From: a virus
Length of the DNA stretch: 56,661 nt
Direction: 5' to 3' (one strand)
IMG/VR virus record: IMGVR_UViG_3300025131_000044
Location: 1 to 56,661 of that record
In this document: in pieces, positions 46,953 to 56,522 of the stretch
How positions within the stretch are numbered: the stretch's first letter is position 1
Layout: each line of letters begins with the position of its first letter
Program-made: the position numbers and the translations under genes
The notes under the pieces: model-generated
Seen by the model: the letters and a program-made list of their open reading frames with translations, nothing else
What the model was told of the DNA's origin: nothing
Database searches by the model: none

Positions 46953-47832
46953 CTTTACCTCTCCTATTTTCCTTCACCCAGGCCTGTACATAATCTTTTA
47001 CATTTTTTGTAGGTATCCATCCTAAATCGTTTTTAATCTTTGAATAATCACATAATGTCATTTCGTACTCTCCAGGTCTAGCAGGTATATATGTGGTATC
47101 AGTTTCAAACATGTTTGCTATTTCATTTATAGAAAAGTTTTCTCCTCTACCTAATTCATATATTTCACCAGCAAATCTCATATCAACTTCACCGTGCATA
47201 GCTCTCATACATCTAACTAAACCGTCAACTATATCATCTACATGTGTAAAATCTCGTCTTTGTTCTCCATCACCAGTTATTGTTAATGGATTGTCATCCA
47301 TGTACTGTTGTTCAAATATTCCTAAAACTGTAGCATAGTTTCCTGTTCTAATGTGATGTTGTCCGTAAACATTATAGAATCTACAAATTATAGTATTTAA
47401 ATCATAAACTTTACCATACAATTTACACAACTCTTCACCACCATATTTAGACCAAGCATAAGGACTACCATATAATCCGTGATGCACTGAACTTGAACCT
47501 GCATATACAACAGGAATGTTATCATTTTTACGAGCATATTCAAGTACATTCATAGTTCCCATTACATTTGTCTCTAATGCAGGACCAGGATTTTTTATTG
47601 ATGGTTGTATTCTAGCTAATGCAGCTAAATGAAATATTATATCAACATCCTCATTCCAATTTCTAAAATTATCTCTAACATCTATATCTCCATATCGACA
47701 TCCTTCTACTTGATTTTCTCTAAAACCTGTACTATAATTATCAAAAACAACAACTTCATGACCATCATTTAATAATCTTTTGACTAAATTTGTACCTACA
47801 AATCCGACACCCCCTGTTACTAACGCTCGCAT
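46945..47832 (-). CDS. Nucleotide-sugar epimerase/dehydratase (extended SDR)
   Basis: 295 residues. NAD-binding ALVTGGVGFVGTNLVKRLL, catalytic YxxxK in GSPYAWSKYGGEEL (near residue 124), a RFYNVYGQHHIRTG and DFTHVDDIVDG are all typical of UDP-glucose 4-epimerase-like enzymes. Substrate not determined. It sits between a glycosyltransferase and the dehydrogenase. Confidence 0.92.
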   Translation of the reverse strand: MRALVTGGVGFVGTNLVKRLLNDGHEVVVFDNYSTGFRENQVEGCRYGDIDVRDNFRNWNEDVDIIFHLAALARIQPSIKNPGPALETNVMGTMNVLEYARKNDNIPVVYAGSSSVHHGLYGSPYAWSKYGGEELCKLYGKVYDLNTIICRFYNVYGQHHIRTGNYATVLGIFEQQYMDDNPLTITGDGEQRRDFTHVDDIVDGLVRCMRAMHGEVDMRFAGEIYELGRGENFSINEIANMFETDTTYIPARPGEYEMTLCDYSKIKNDLGWIPTKNVKDYVQAWVKENRRGKDV

Positions 47833-49019
47833 TTAATTAGTTCCTCCTCATATGTTTTTATTTTATTAATTCTTATTTTAAATATTCCTATTTCAAAGTC
47901 ACCATCTTCAAGTTCTACATCATTAGCAAGTATTTCCGGCAATTGAGATATGATGTTAAAATGTTCTTGTGTCAGTTCTTTTGCATCAAATTCAACTACT
48001 ATATCATTATCAGGTTTGTTTCCTAACGATGACTTAATTCTTTTAGTTAAATCATAAATAGTATTTTCTTTTTCTGTCTCAATATAAGCTTTCCAACCCC
48101 AATCAGAATATAGTGTTGAACACCAAGGTTCTAAAATATGATTTAGCTCATGAGTACAGTTCTTGACAACAAAACCTATATTATATTTTGGCGGTATAAT
48201 CGGTTTCATTAACTCGTCATGTTTTACTGGGTGACCCCATTTACGGATGAAGTTTCTCATATTCTTTGTGGTAGTATGTAACCATTCAGGTGAATCTTTA
48301 CCCGGTGCACCTCCTGCCATTGGATTAAATCTACTACCACGACTTGTCATATGATACACAAACCCTCTCCAAGTCTGAACAAACTTACAACCATTCAATT
48401 GTAGTCTGTTAAATATATCTGAATCTTCTTTTGATTGTGGAGCGAATAACTTATCGTGGCCACCTACTGCCCAATAATCATCCTTGTATATAGCCCATGG
48501 TGCGAATATACCTTCTGTTGTTTCTTTACCTAACTTTGAATGTGTAAGTTCAGGAAATGAACTTAACCAATTTAATAGTTCTTGTTCTTTAAATTCTTCA
48601 GGCTCAATACCATAATCCATTAGTATCTTTTCAGGACCGTCTGGATGTAACGATGGTTCTATTCTTGTAGCACTGACCACTACACCTGGCTTTATATGTT
48701 TTAATATTTCTTCATCTAAACCAGGAGTAACATACATATCAGCATGTAAAAACATAACTATTTCATTTGATGATTGCTCACATAAATAATCATACCAATA
48801 AACAATACCTTTTCTTTCATTAGTGTTGTTTTTAAATATTTTTACATTTGGGTCGGCCTTCTGAATCTCTTGTAACCATTCCCAAGTACCATCCTGAGAA
48901 CAATCATCTGCCAAAAGTATTTCATGTCTGTAACCTACATTCTTTCTGATAGAATTATACATCCATTTTAAATAAGATATATTGTTTCTACTTGGTGAGA
49001 TAAAACTAATTGTTTTCAT
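47820..49019 (-). CDS. Glycosyltransferase family 2
   Basis: 399 residues. The GT-A start ISFISPSRNNISYLKWMYNS, LLADDCSQDGTWEWL and the DxD-type motif FLHADMYVTPG (near residue 92) are clear; EDSDIFNRLQLNGCKF follows. The last 120 residues form an unassigned domain. It transfers a sugar from a nucleotide donor. Overlaps both neighbours. Confidence 0.88.
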   Translation of the reverse strand: MKTISFISPSRNNISYLKWMYNSIRKNVGYRHEILLADDCSQDGTWEWLQEIQKADPNVKIFKNNTNERKGIVYWYDYLCEQSSNEIVMFLHADMYVTPGLDEEILKHIKPGVVVSATRIEPSLHPDGPEKILMDYGIEPEEFKEQELLNWLSSFPELTHSKLGKETTEGIFAPWAIYKDDYWAVGGHDKLFAPQSKEDSDIFNRLQLNGCKFVQTWRGFVYHMTSRGSRFNPMAGGAPGKDSPEWLHTTTKNMRNFIRKWGHPVKHDELMKPIIPPKYNIGFVVKNCTHELNHILEPWCSTLYSDWGWKAYIETEKENTIYDLTKRIKSSLGNKPDNDIVVEFDAKELTQEHFNIISQLPEILANDVELEDGDFEIGIFKIRINKIKTYEEELIKCER

Positions 49020-49974
49020 TTATAACCTTTTTTATTATTTCATTCATTCTATAAATATATTCTTTTTCACTAAAAAATACATTAAAGTTATTCTTAGCAG
49101 TTGCACTCTGTGTTTCATAAAAACCGCTATCATTCTTTAATTTATTTGCTAACTCTCTAGCGTGCCGTAAGTCATTCATCTCAATTGTTAATTGTGGATG
49201 ACAATGTTGTTGTGTATCTAACCCTTCATAACCAATACAAGGTATTCCGTGATAAGCACAATTCAATGCAAATGTACCGGCCGCATGTGTTGGCATTAAA
49301 TGAACAGCGTATTTAAATCTTGATAAATTATTTACCCACTGTACCCAATTCATGTAAGGTAAGTGATTAATATCCATCTCATCTTCTCTTTCTATCTTCC
49401 TGCCCATTGAAGGGGCATAAATACTTTCATCAAACTCCTGAGCTACAATATAAGAATCAAATCCACCATACCATCTTACCATATTACCACCAATAAGAAC
49501 ACCACTTCTATCTACAGGTTTGGTAGTTGGTTTTATCTCATCTGTAATCATCAAAGACCTGTTTTGATAAACATGTTGTTTTTGAGTAAGTCCTTTGAAA
49601 TATTCTACATCAGCTTTGTTATGACCAAATATCACATCCATTTCCATTAGTGCATTGTAATACCATATCTGCTGTTCCATTGGATAATCTTGAAAGTACC
49701 AATACGGACCTTCTTGCATATAACCTATTTTCTTACAGACTCTTTTCATTTCTTCAATCATAGGAAATTTCATTAACTGGTCTATTTTTGTTTTAGGTAT
49801 GATAACTATACCTAAGTCATATTTTTTATCCTTTAATTCTGGTAATTTACCTATATGATGATGTGTAGAATTAAGTGCAACATACCAAGCATATTCTGTT
49901 CTCATGTTTTCAAAATTTCTTGATATTTTACCCTCAAAACCAGACTCACTGAAAAAAGCTATTTTATGACTCAT
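49006..49974 (-). CDS. Putative glycosyltransferase, GT-B-like
   Basis: 322 residues from ATG behind GGGAGG; the longer frame to 50085 lies inside the upstream gene. Two-lobe look: N-terminal YDLGIVIIPKTKIDQ, a middle GVLIGGNMVRWYGGFDSYIV, and C-terminal GTFALNCAYHGIPCIGYEG, which resembles the donor-binding loop of GT-B enzymes. Family not assigned. Confidence 0.66.
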   Translation of the reverse strand: MSHKIAFFSESGFEGKISRNFENMRTEYAWYVALNSTHHHIGKLPELKDKKYDLGIVIIPKTKIDQLMKFPMIEEMKRVCKKIGYMQEGPYWYFQDYPMEQQIWYYNALMEMDVIFGHNKADVEYFKGLTQKQHVYQNRSLMITDEIKPTTKPVDRSGVLIGGNMVRWYGGFDSYIVAQEFDESIYAPSMGRKIEREDEMDINHLPYMNWVQWVNNLSRFKYAVHLMPTHAAGTFALNCAYHGIPCIGYEGLDTQQHCHPQLTIEMNDLRHARELANKLKNDSGFYETQSATAKNNFNVFFSEKEYIYRMNEIIKKVINENN

Positions 49975-50980
49975 CAAATACATCCTCCCAAGTAAATATT
50001 TTAGACTGATTAAACATATTATAAGCATTGTGTTCACACGCTTTATTAGCGCGTTCATACCAATCATTACTTCTTCTCTTTTCATTCATGGTACCATCTT
50101 TTTGTTCACCTTTAATATACATTCTTTTCTTTGGATGATTTCTATTGTGTACAAGTAAGATATTCTTAATTACATATTGTGGTACTGAATTATCAAATAA
50201 TTTAATCATACTATTTTGAAATGCAGTATCTTCATGCACAAAAAATACAGATTTTGGTATGTTAGCTCCAGATTTTATGACATCTGATGATATTACTAAT
50301 CCACAACCGTTAAATTTAAAGTTGTTTAAAGTAACAATTTCTAATTCTTCAACCTTTTCATTTATCTCATACATTTCATCTGCAGTCATTGTATATTTTA
50401 AACTCCACCAATTATCGTAATCATTTTCAATAAAAGGTTTATCTGTAAAGTCAGTATGTTCTACAGGTTTCCAAGACTCATCCCACATCTTACAGGTACC
50501 AAAGAAAGATACATATTTAGGTGTTGTTTCTTTTACACCACTGTGTAAACTATCTAGTATCTGAAATGTTTGTTTAGGTAGAATAGAATCTGTTTCTCCC
50601 CACATTAAGACATCAACCTTTTCACAATATTTATCATTAAACTCTCTACGATAATCTGCTATAGTATATGGTTTAATCTTTTTATTTGTTGCAGCTTCAT
50701 CTATGGATGCAGGATAAAAAATTACATTATGTCTAATGCCAAGTGTCGTTAAATTTCTTTTGATATCAAGGAATCTTTGAAATATTTCTTTAAGTTCTAT
50801 CTGTTCTTCATCTACTTGTTCTAGACTCTGTGACATATTGACGACTACATCTACCAATACATTGTTTCTATCTATATCAACCAATGCCTTTTTTAAACTT
50901 TCAAAATATTCTTCTATTATTTCAATTTCATACCATTGAACTAAACATCCTATTGCAAATGTATTATTTAATTTAACCAT
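49964..50980 (-). CDS. Putative glycosyltransferase, GT-A-like
   Basis: 338 residues behind GGAGGA. VLMWGETDSILPKQTFQIL (near residue 123) may hold a DxD-like metal site and FFVHEDTAFQNSM (near 247) an acidic acceptor site, as in GT2-like enzymes. No family assigned. Overlaps GT genes on both sides. Confidence 0.62.
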   Translation of the reverse strand: MVKLNNTFAIGCLVQWYEIEIIEEYFESLKKALVDIDRNNVLVDVVVNMSQSLEQVDEEQIELKEIFQRFLDIKRNLTTLGIRHNVIFYPASIDEAATNKKIKPYTIADYRREFNDKYCEKVDVLMWGETDSILPKQTFQILDSLHSGVKETTPKYVSFFGTCKMWDESWKPVEHTDFTDKPFIENDYDNWWSLKYTMTADEMYEINEKVEELEIVTLNNFKFNGCGLVISSDVIKSGANIPKSVFFVHEDTAFQNSMIKLFDNSVPQYVIKNILLVHNRNHPKKRMYIKGEQKDGTMNEKRRSNDWYERANKACEHNAYNMFNQSKIFTWEDVFDES

Positions 50981-51746
50981 CTAATCCTCCATAAAAGTGT
51001 TCGTATGTTTTTTTCATCCAATGTAAAGTCATCACTGATTTTTCATTGTTAGGTATACAATTATAATGATAAATCCATCCTATCTTTGTCATAGTCAGTT
51101 CTTCATCCAGTATTTCTTTTCTTGGCATATCAACCATATTAAATTCATATGGTAAAAGTTTAATATCAATGTTATGAGTCTTTAACAAGAAGTTTAAGGG
51201 TGTTTGGTCTGTACCTGTGTGAAATGTATTTTGCATTTCCTTGAGATGATTTTCATTCTGAAAATAGAATCCTACAACATCTTGAAAAAACTGTTTGTGT
51301 TTGCCATTAACTATCTGAAAACCACCATTAATATATTTCCACCATTCAATTGTTTCACCATCAAAAATGTATTTAGAATAATTTTCAATACTTCGTAATA
51401 CCCAATCATAGCTACCTTCATTATGTACACCTACATACTTATGTTCAGTCTTCTCAAAAAAATTAGGACACTCTGGGTGTACTATCGTATCAGAATCTAC
51501 CATAAGAACTTGGTCATAGTCTATTCCATTAGATTCTAATATATCAAACAAATAATATCTTTGCCAACAAATTGACATTCTCTCTTTTTCAATAACTAAA
51601 TCATTAAGTACAAAAAGTTCACAATTATTTTTATCGCACCATTTTTTCCAACTATCTATTGAATACTTATAAGGTAATCTCCTATCACTGGAATATCTAC
51701 CGTCACCTTTTAAATCTATGTCACTCATAAAAACTATATTTTTCAT
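50973..51746 (-). CDS. Glycosyltransferase with DxD motif
   Basis: 257 residues. DQVLMVDSDTIVHPECPNFF (near residue 79) is a DxD donor-metal site of GT8/GT34-type transferases; YINGGFQIVNGKHKQFF and GTDQTPLNFLLKTHNI follow. Strongly similar in pattern to the first 260 residues of the fused protein at 52214-54298 (DQIALVDSSFMIRWDAPNFF, YVNSGFMIFNEQHKELF, GTEQTPMNYWLQVNDV), so the two are paralogous. Confidence 0.84.
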   Translation of the reverse strand: MKNIVFMSDIDLKGDGRYSSDRRLPYKYSIDSWKKWCDKNNCELFVLNDLVIEKERMSICWQRYYLFDILESNGIDYDQVLMVDSDTIVHPECPNFFEKTEHKYVGVHNEGSYDWVLRSIENYSKYIFDGETIEWWKYINGGFQIVNGKHKQFFQDVVGFYFQNENHLKEMQNTFHTGTDQTPLNFLLKTHNIDIKLLPYEFNMVDMPRKEILDEELTMTKIGWIYHYNCIPNNEKSVMTLHWMKKTYEHFYGGLDG

Positions 51747-52213
51747 TTATTATCCTCCCATATACTATTACTAGAGTCATACTGTTGTATAAAATCACTA
51801 CATATTCCTGCACTACCATGTGCACTCTGCTTACGCCAGTCAGGTAAAAGTTCTGGTAATACACAAATTGATTTATGAGTTAAGGGCTTTCCTGGATAAG
51901 TCCAAATATATCCTTTTGAAGTCAATGTGTGTTCATCTTCCTGATGCCAGAAACAATTTATTTCTTCATTTTGAATCATTTCCCTCAAAGCTGCAACATT
52001 TTTTGTTTGACACCAAAAACCATCTCTCAACAGATATTCAAACTCTATGGAAAACTGAGGTTTTTCATTACCTAAGAACCAACCTTTATCAGTTAACCAA
52101 ACATCTATTTTTACATCATAACCCATATGTCTTACATCATCACACGCCATAGGATTATTTTCCATTAAAGGATTTTTACCATTTAGATTTCCGTTATTTG
52201 ATATTAAAAACAT
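51743..52213 (-). CDS. GDPD-like protein with degraded active site
   Basis: 156 residues, same layout as the protein at 56079-56522: GYDVKIDVWLTDKGWFLG matches GYDVEIDVRYINNKFWLG, and SAGICSDFIQQYD matches VYGVCSDYIG. But the catalytic HRGN of GDPD enzymes reads NNGN and LGHD reads LGNE. It is therefore probably inactive as a phosphodiesterase and may only bind a ligand. 4-nt overlap with the GT gene downstream. Confidence 0.72.
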   Translation of the reverse strand: MFLISNNGNLNGKNPLMENNPMACDDVRHMGYDVKIDVWLTDKGWFLGNEKPQFSIEFEYLLRDGFWCQTKNVAALREMIQNEEINCFWHQEDEHTLTSKGYIWTYPGKPLTHKSICVLPELLPDWRKQSAHGSAGICSDFIQQYDSSNSIWEDNK

Positions 52214-54298
52214 TTATTTTTGTTCCTCTACTATTTGTTTTATGTCTTCAACAAGTTTTTCGTCTTGCCATTTTTTTGCTTTAAAATGTAAAATTTTAGA
52301 TTTATGATTTCTTATTAAATCCATCCATGCACCATTATGTGTATGTTCACAATTATAAACTCTACCATCTAAAGGCATTATCTTGTACTGATTAGGACCA
52401 TTTATATCTTGCATAGTTAAATCGTGTAATGAAGTCTGGTCATATGCTACACCCCAATGGTCAGCTGACCAATCTTTATTTACTCTGTGGTCTTCTTGAA
52501 GATTTTTCCAATCATTTAAAAATCTTTTAGATATTTTGTTTTTAGTTACAAATACATTACCTGCACTGACCGTTTTACCTTGCATATCAATACGAGTTAA
52601 TCCTAGTGTTTTATTTTTTTCAAATATTTCTGATATATCTGAAGTTATGTAGTTATCAACATCTAAAAAACAAAAATTACTAACAGATTCATCTCTATCC
52701 CAATAATCTAATATGCAATCTAGTTTTTTACCTACATTATTTATCCAGCTAGTATCTTTTTCTGTAATATCTATAAATTCTATTCTGCCATCCCTTGTAT
52801 CATCTTCCCAACCATCAGTGTAAATATAAATTTTTCTAGCTTTAGTTGCCAACCAAGATTCAATTGAAAAATCATAGCAAGCTTTATAATTTTCTGAACA
52901 AAATCCTAAAATGTCATACTGTGTATTTTTATTCATATTGCAAATAACACCTTCCATATCAAAAAATTTAGTTCCTGCTGCATGTACTAAGTCTTCTGGT
53001 TTTTCTCCAATAAATTTATCTATCGTTAACACACCTTCTTTCACTTTTTCATCAATTGCATTTTTTACTGCACCTGGTGGTAAACCATAGTCATCAAATA
53101 CAAATATAGGTTTGTCAAAGTGTTTTACACAATTTTCTATGTCACTCTTAACATTATCGTAGGTATGTCCAGCGTCTATGAATACCACATCAGGTTCAGG
53201 TAAATTCCATTCTTCTCCATATAAATCTGTTTTTATAAATTCTATATTATCTCTACCTTCACAATGTTTCTTTGCTTGTTCTATGTTCCAATCGTCCCAT
53301 TCTACAGTTACAACTTTCTTAAACACATAACTTAACATCCTTGTACTCATTCCTTGTGATGTACCTAGTTCTAGTATTGTTTTATCCTTGTAATCATCAT
53401 TTAAAAATGTTTCTAAAATATCTGTTTTAAACTTTCTACTTGTTGTATATTTTGCCGTATCTTTGTGTTTTACTTCGTTTAATATATCTTCATACATTAT
53501 TTTTTTATCTTTATAATTATCTTTAATAAAGTCCCATGTTTGTTGCATTAATTGAGTCCTTTGGTCTTTTGGTATACCATTAAAACTATAATTGTAACCG
53601 TATTTTATTATAAATGGTGTTTTGTCCTCATTTAATTGCCAGTTGTAACTAAACATATCTTTCCTGTGAAGATGTGTCAATTTAAAAGGTAATGGTAAAT
53701 CTATTTTTACATCTACATCATTAACTTGTAACCAGTAATTCATAGGTGTCTGCTCAGTACCTTTTTTCACTACCTCATCTTGTAATTTACAAAGCTCTGC
53801 TATATTATCCAAGTAAAATCTTTTAAACCCTTGAAATAATTCTTTGTGTTGTTCATTAAATATCATGAATCCAGAATTAACATATTTACCTATGTCTAAT
53901 TTAAAATCATCAAATATATTCTTATATCCTTGAACACTGTCATACACCCATTTCAAATTATCCGTGTCTCTAAATGCCGTAAATCTTCTATCTGTTAATT
54001 CAAAAAAGTTTGGAGCATCCCATCTAATCATAAATGAACTATCAACTAAAGCTATTTGGTCATATTCTATTCCCATCCTCTCCAACTCATCAAATAAAAA
54101 TATAGCTTTTTGCCAATTAACTCTATATGTTTTTAAATCTTCTTCGACTGGCACTTCAAAAGGCACAAATAAACAATCATTTTTTCTACACCAGTATTCC
54201 CAAGTATTTCTTGAATACTGAAAATATTCATAACTACCATATTTGTCTTTATGTGCTTCATTGATTACTGCTGGCCACCATATTACATTTTTTTTCAT
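52214..54298 (-). CDS. Three-domain glycosyltransferase-methyltransferase-glycosyltransferase fusion
   Basis: 694 residues. Domain 1 (1-265) is a GT paralogous to 50973-51746, though its DxD position reads VDSS. Domain 2 (about 285-440) is a class I SAM methyltransferase: TILELGTSQGMSTRMLSYVF, VVTVEWDDWNIEQAKKHC and DVVFIDAGHTYDNVKSDI. Domain 3 (about 450-690) is another GT-A-like unit with FCFLDVDNYITSDI as DxD and a SADHWGVAYDQTSL segment. Such a fusion could add a sugar and cap it by methylation. Ribosome site AAGGG. Confidence 0.85.
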   Translation of the reverse strand: MKKNVIWWPAVINEAHKDKYGSYEYFQYSRNTWEYWCRKNDCLFVPFEVPVEEDLKTYRVNWQKAIFLFDELERMGIEYDQIALVDSSFMIRWDAPNFFELTDRRFTAFRDTDNLKWVYDSVQGYKNIFDDFKLDIGKYVNSGFMIFNEQHKELFQGFKRFYLDNIAELCKLQDEVVKKGTEQTPMNYWLQVNDVDVKIDLPLPFKLTHLHRKDMFSYNWQLNEDKTPFIIKYGYNYSFNGIPKDQRTQLMQQTWDFIKDNYKDKKIMYEDILNEVKHKDTAKYTTSRKFKTDILETFLNDDYKDKTILELGTSQGMSTRMLSYVFKKVVTVEWDDWNIEQAKKHCEGRDNIEFIKTDLYGEEWNLPEPDVVFIDAGHTYDNVKSDIENCVKHFDKPIFVFDDYGLPPGAVKNAIDEKVKEGVLTIDKFIGEKPEDLVHAAGTKFFDMEGVICNMNKNTQYDILGFCSENYKACYDFSIESWLATKARKIYIYTDGWEDDTRDGRIEFIDITEKDTSWINNVGKKLDCILDYWDRDESVSNFCFLDVDNYITSDISEIFEKNKTLGLTRIDMQGKTVSAGNVFVTKNKISKRFLNDWKNLQEDHRVNKDWSADHWGVAYDQTSLHDLTMQDINGPNQYKIMPLDGRVYNCEHTHNGAWMDLIRNHKSKILHFKAKKWQDEKLVEDIKQIVEEQK

Positions 54299-54300
54299 TC

Positions 54301-55374
54301 TTATCCCTTCTTTAAAATATTTTTTAATTCTTTTATATCAACTTCCCAAGTTGAGTTCATACCACCAGATATAGATAGTGCATTATCACTAGTAACAACT
54401 CCACTTCTTTTATTTACAAATTCAGTATGATTAAACATATTAAGATTTGTATGATTAAGTGAGTGTTTTAATCTATCATTGATAGGAAAAAACTCTGGAC
54501 TATTTATAGAAATAACTTTTGTATCTGGTGAACAAAATAAAACATTTGACATTCCACCACCAATACAACCTGCAACATATTTGGCAGACCTAAATAATCC
54601 TACCTTTTCTCTCATTGACAGATTTTCACAAAAGACTTCCTTATATCCATAACTTTTGAAAAGTTCAACAACCTCATCCTCATTCATACACATTCTTTCT
54701 TTTGTATAATCAGTTCCAATATTATCAGATTTAGTTTGTGTCCAAGTTCGTCTTGAAACATATATCTTTTCTTCTTTGATAGAATCATCACCATCCATAG
54801 AATCAATTAAAGAAAATACTCCGCTATGTGGAGATTCTAATGTCATTCTATTATGTGTTAATGATGATGCTACAATAATAGTTTCATATTTAGTTTTTGA
54901 ATCAAGAAACACTAAATCTTCCTTCGTGATTCCTAATAACTCTAAAGTCTCATATACAAATGGATACAAATCATCTTTACCCTCTGGTACATTTATTAAT
55001 ATTTTTAAATCATTGGTTTTCTTTTTTAATTCAAAATATGAGTATAGATATGGAACTGTATCGTAAATCCAATGAAAATAATTTGCACAATTATATACAA
55101 AATAAAACACTGGAGTAGTTTCTACTTTAGTTGTATTTATATTTTTACAATCCCACTGCATAGTTTCTTCATATAGTGTCCCTCTATCAAGAGACATAAA
55201 TCTTTCTATTGTAGGAAGAAGTAGCTCATCATTTGACTTAATAAGTGGTTGTGGATAATGAGTATTGATACCTTCAATCACACAATCTTTAAAATAACCA
55301 ACATTTATATTTCTTTCATCTGAAATATTATAAATTTCAGCTTTATCTGATTTATCCCAGTATTTAATTTTCAT
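54301..55374 (-). CDS. Glycosyltransferase family 61 (DUF563)
   Basis: 357 residues. NCANYFHWIYDTVPYLYSY (near residue 95), KIYVSRRTWTQ (near 202), NEDEVVELFKSYGYKEVF and VGLFRSAKYVAGCIGGGMSN (near 265-290) follow the GT61 signature of xylosyl/GlcNAc transferases. GT-B fold expected. 2-nt gap to the fusion gene. Confidence 0.87.
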   Translation of the reverse strand: MKIKYWDKSDKAEIYNISDERNINVGYFKDCVIEGINTHYPQPLIKSNDELLLPTIERFMSLDRGTLYEETMQWDCKNINTTKVETTPVFYFVYNCANYFHWIYDTVPYLYSYFELKKKTNDLKILINVPEGKDDLYPFVYETLELLGITKEDLVFLDSKTKYETIIVASSLTHNRMTLESPHSGVFSLIDSMDGDDSIKEEKIYVSRRTWTQTKSDNIGTDYTKERMCMNEDEVVELFKSYGYKEVFCENLSMREKVGLFRSAKYVAGCIGGGMSNVLFCSPDTKVISINSPEFFPINDRLKHSLNHTNLNMFNHTEFVNKRSGVVTSDNALSISGGMNSTWEVDIKELKNILKKG

Positions 55375-56086
55375 AATTCTTTAAATCCTTTGGTGTTCCC
55401 CAACAATGATATTTGTCTACATCAAATATTTTTATATCTAAATTTGTTAATGTATTGAAAATGTTATCAATATAAAATTCACCATTACTTCTTATATCAT
55501 CTTCATATATTTTTTTAACTCCATCTACAAAATACTTTGCTTTTTTGAAATAAAAAGTTCCAACTATAGCGTGATTGTTATAAGAATCTTCAAACACTTC
55601 TTGTTTAACATATGTTTTCAATAACTTATCACCGTCGACATCTAACCAACTATAAGAACTTGGATTACTTGAAAAAGCTTCATTATGTATTGTAGTCCAA
55701 ACTATTACATCAGCATCTAACGAATCATATTTATCTCTATCCCATTCAAGACCATAATCACAAGAACTAATCAGTAGAGGTTTTTCTAAATTAATTGTAT
55801 TTGAACTTGTTATTCCATACTCTGCCGTACATGCTTGCCCTTCAGTAACTTCGTCTAAGTAAATAATTTCAGAATTTGGATGTTTTTCAAATAATATATC
55901 ATCAATTTTATATTTGTCGACATGCTCTCTAAGACATACAAAAACATATTTATCTGATGGTGGTAAACACTTTATAGCCTCTTCGAACATATAATTACCA
56001 TTAACTCTAATTAATGGTTTCGGTGTATCATAACCCTCTTTTGAAAAACGATGCCCTTTACCTGCCAATGTTATCAAATTAATCAT
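55364..56086 (-). CDS. Sugar-phosphate nucleotidyltransferase
   Basis: 240 residues. NLITLAGKGHRFSKEGYDTP plus KPLIRVNG is the GxGxRF...PKPL signature of NDP-sugar pyrophosphorylase-type enzymes; LLISSCDYGLEWD carries the metal Asp and the C-terminus has YHCWGTPKDL. It would make the activated sugar for the cluster's transferases. Confidence 0.87.
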   Translation of the reverse strand: MINLITLAGKGHRFSKEGYDTPKPLIRVNGNYMFEEAIKCLPPSDKYVFVCLREHVDKYKIDDILFEKHPNSEIIYLDEVTEGQACTAEYGITSSNTINLEKPLLISSCDYGLEWDRDKYDSLDADVIVWTTIHNEAFSSNPSSYSWLDVDGDKLLKTYVKQEVFEDSYNNHAIVGTFYFKKAKYFVDGVKKIYEDDIRSNGEFYIDNIFNTLTNLDIKIFDVDKYHCWGTPKDLKNYEN

Positions 56087-56522
56087 TTAGTAATCCTATA
56101 TAATCTGAACATACACCATAAACTTGTGTTGGTGTCCAATTCATAATATCATTTTTATCTATCAATGGGATAATACATTTTTTATTTACATTTTCTAAAT
56201 TGTGTGCCCAAATATGTTTATCACTTATTATAGTATAATCTTCCTGTAAATGATAAAACACTTTTAAATCAGTATCTACCAATTCAGATAGTGATTCAAA
56301 ATTCTTACAATGTATCCATAAATTATCTTTTCTGTCGTGTAACCAATCAAATTCAACTTCATAATCAGGACCATCGTGTCCTAACCAAAATTTATTATTA
56401 ATATAACGAACATCAATCTCTACATCATAACCTAAATCAATGGCCTGTTGGATATATGATTTAGTATTTTCTTTTTCAAGATTAACACCATCTACATTTC
56501 CTCTATGTGATATTAAAATCAT
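56079..56522 (-). CDS. Glycerophosphodiester phosphodiesterase-like protein
   Basis: 147 residues, about half a GDPD barrel. ILISHRGNVDGVN (HR active-site pair), KENTKSYIQQAIDLGYDVEIDVR and FWLGHDGPDYEV keep the GDPD catalytic His, Glu/Asp and second His. In phage and capsule clusters such proteins are found next to glycan enzymes. Coupled (ATGA) to the HAD gene upstream and overlapping the nucleotidyltransferase. Confidence 0.78.
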   Translation of the reverse strand: MILISHRGNVDGVNLEKENTKSYIQQAIDLGYDVEIDVRYINNKFWLGHDGPDYEVEFDWLHDRKDNLWIHCKNFESLSELVDTDLKVFYHLQEDYTIISDKHIWAHNLENVNKKCIIPLIDKNDIMNWTPTQVYGVCSDYIGLLND

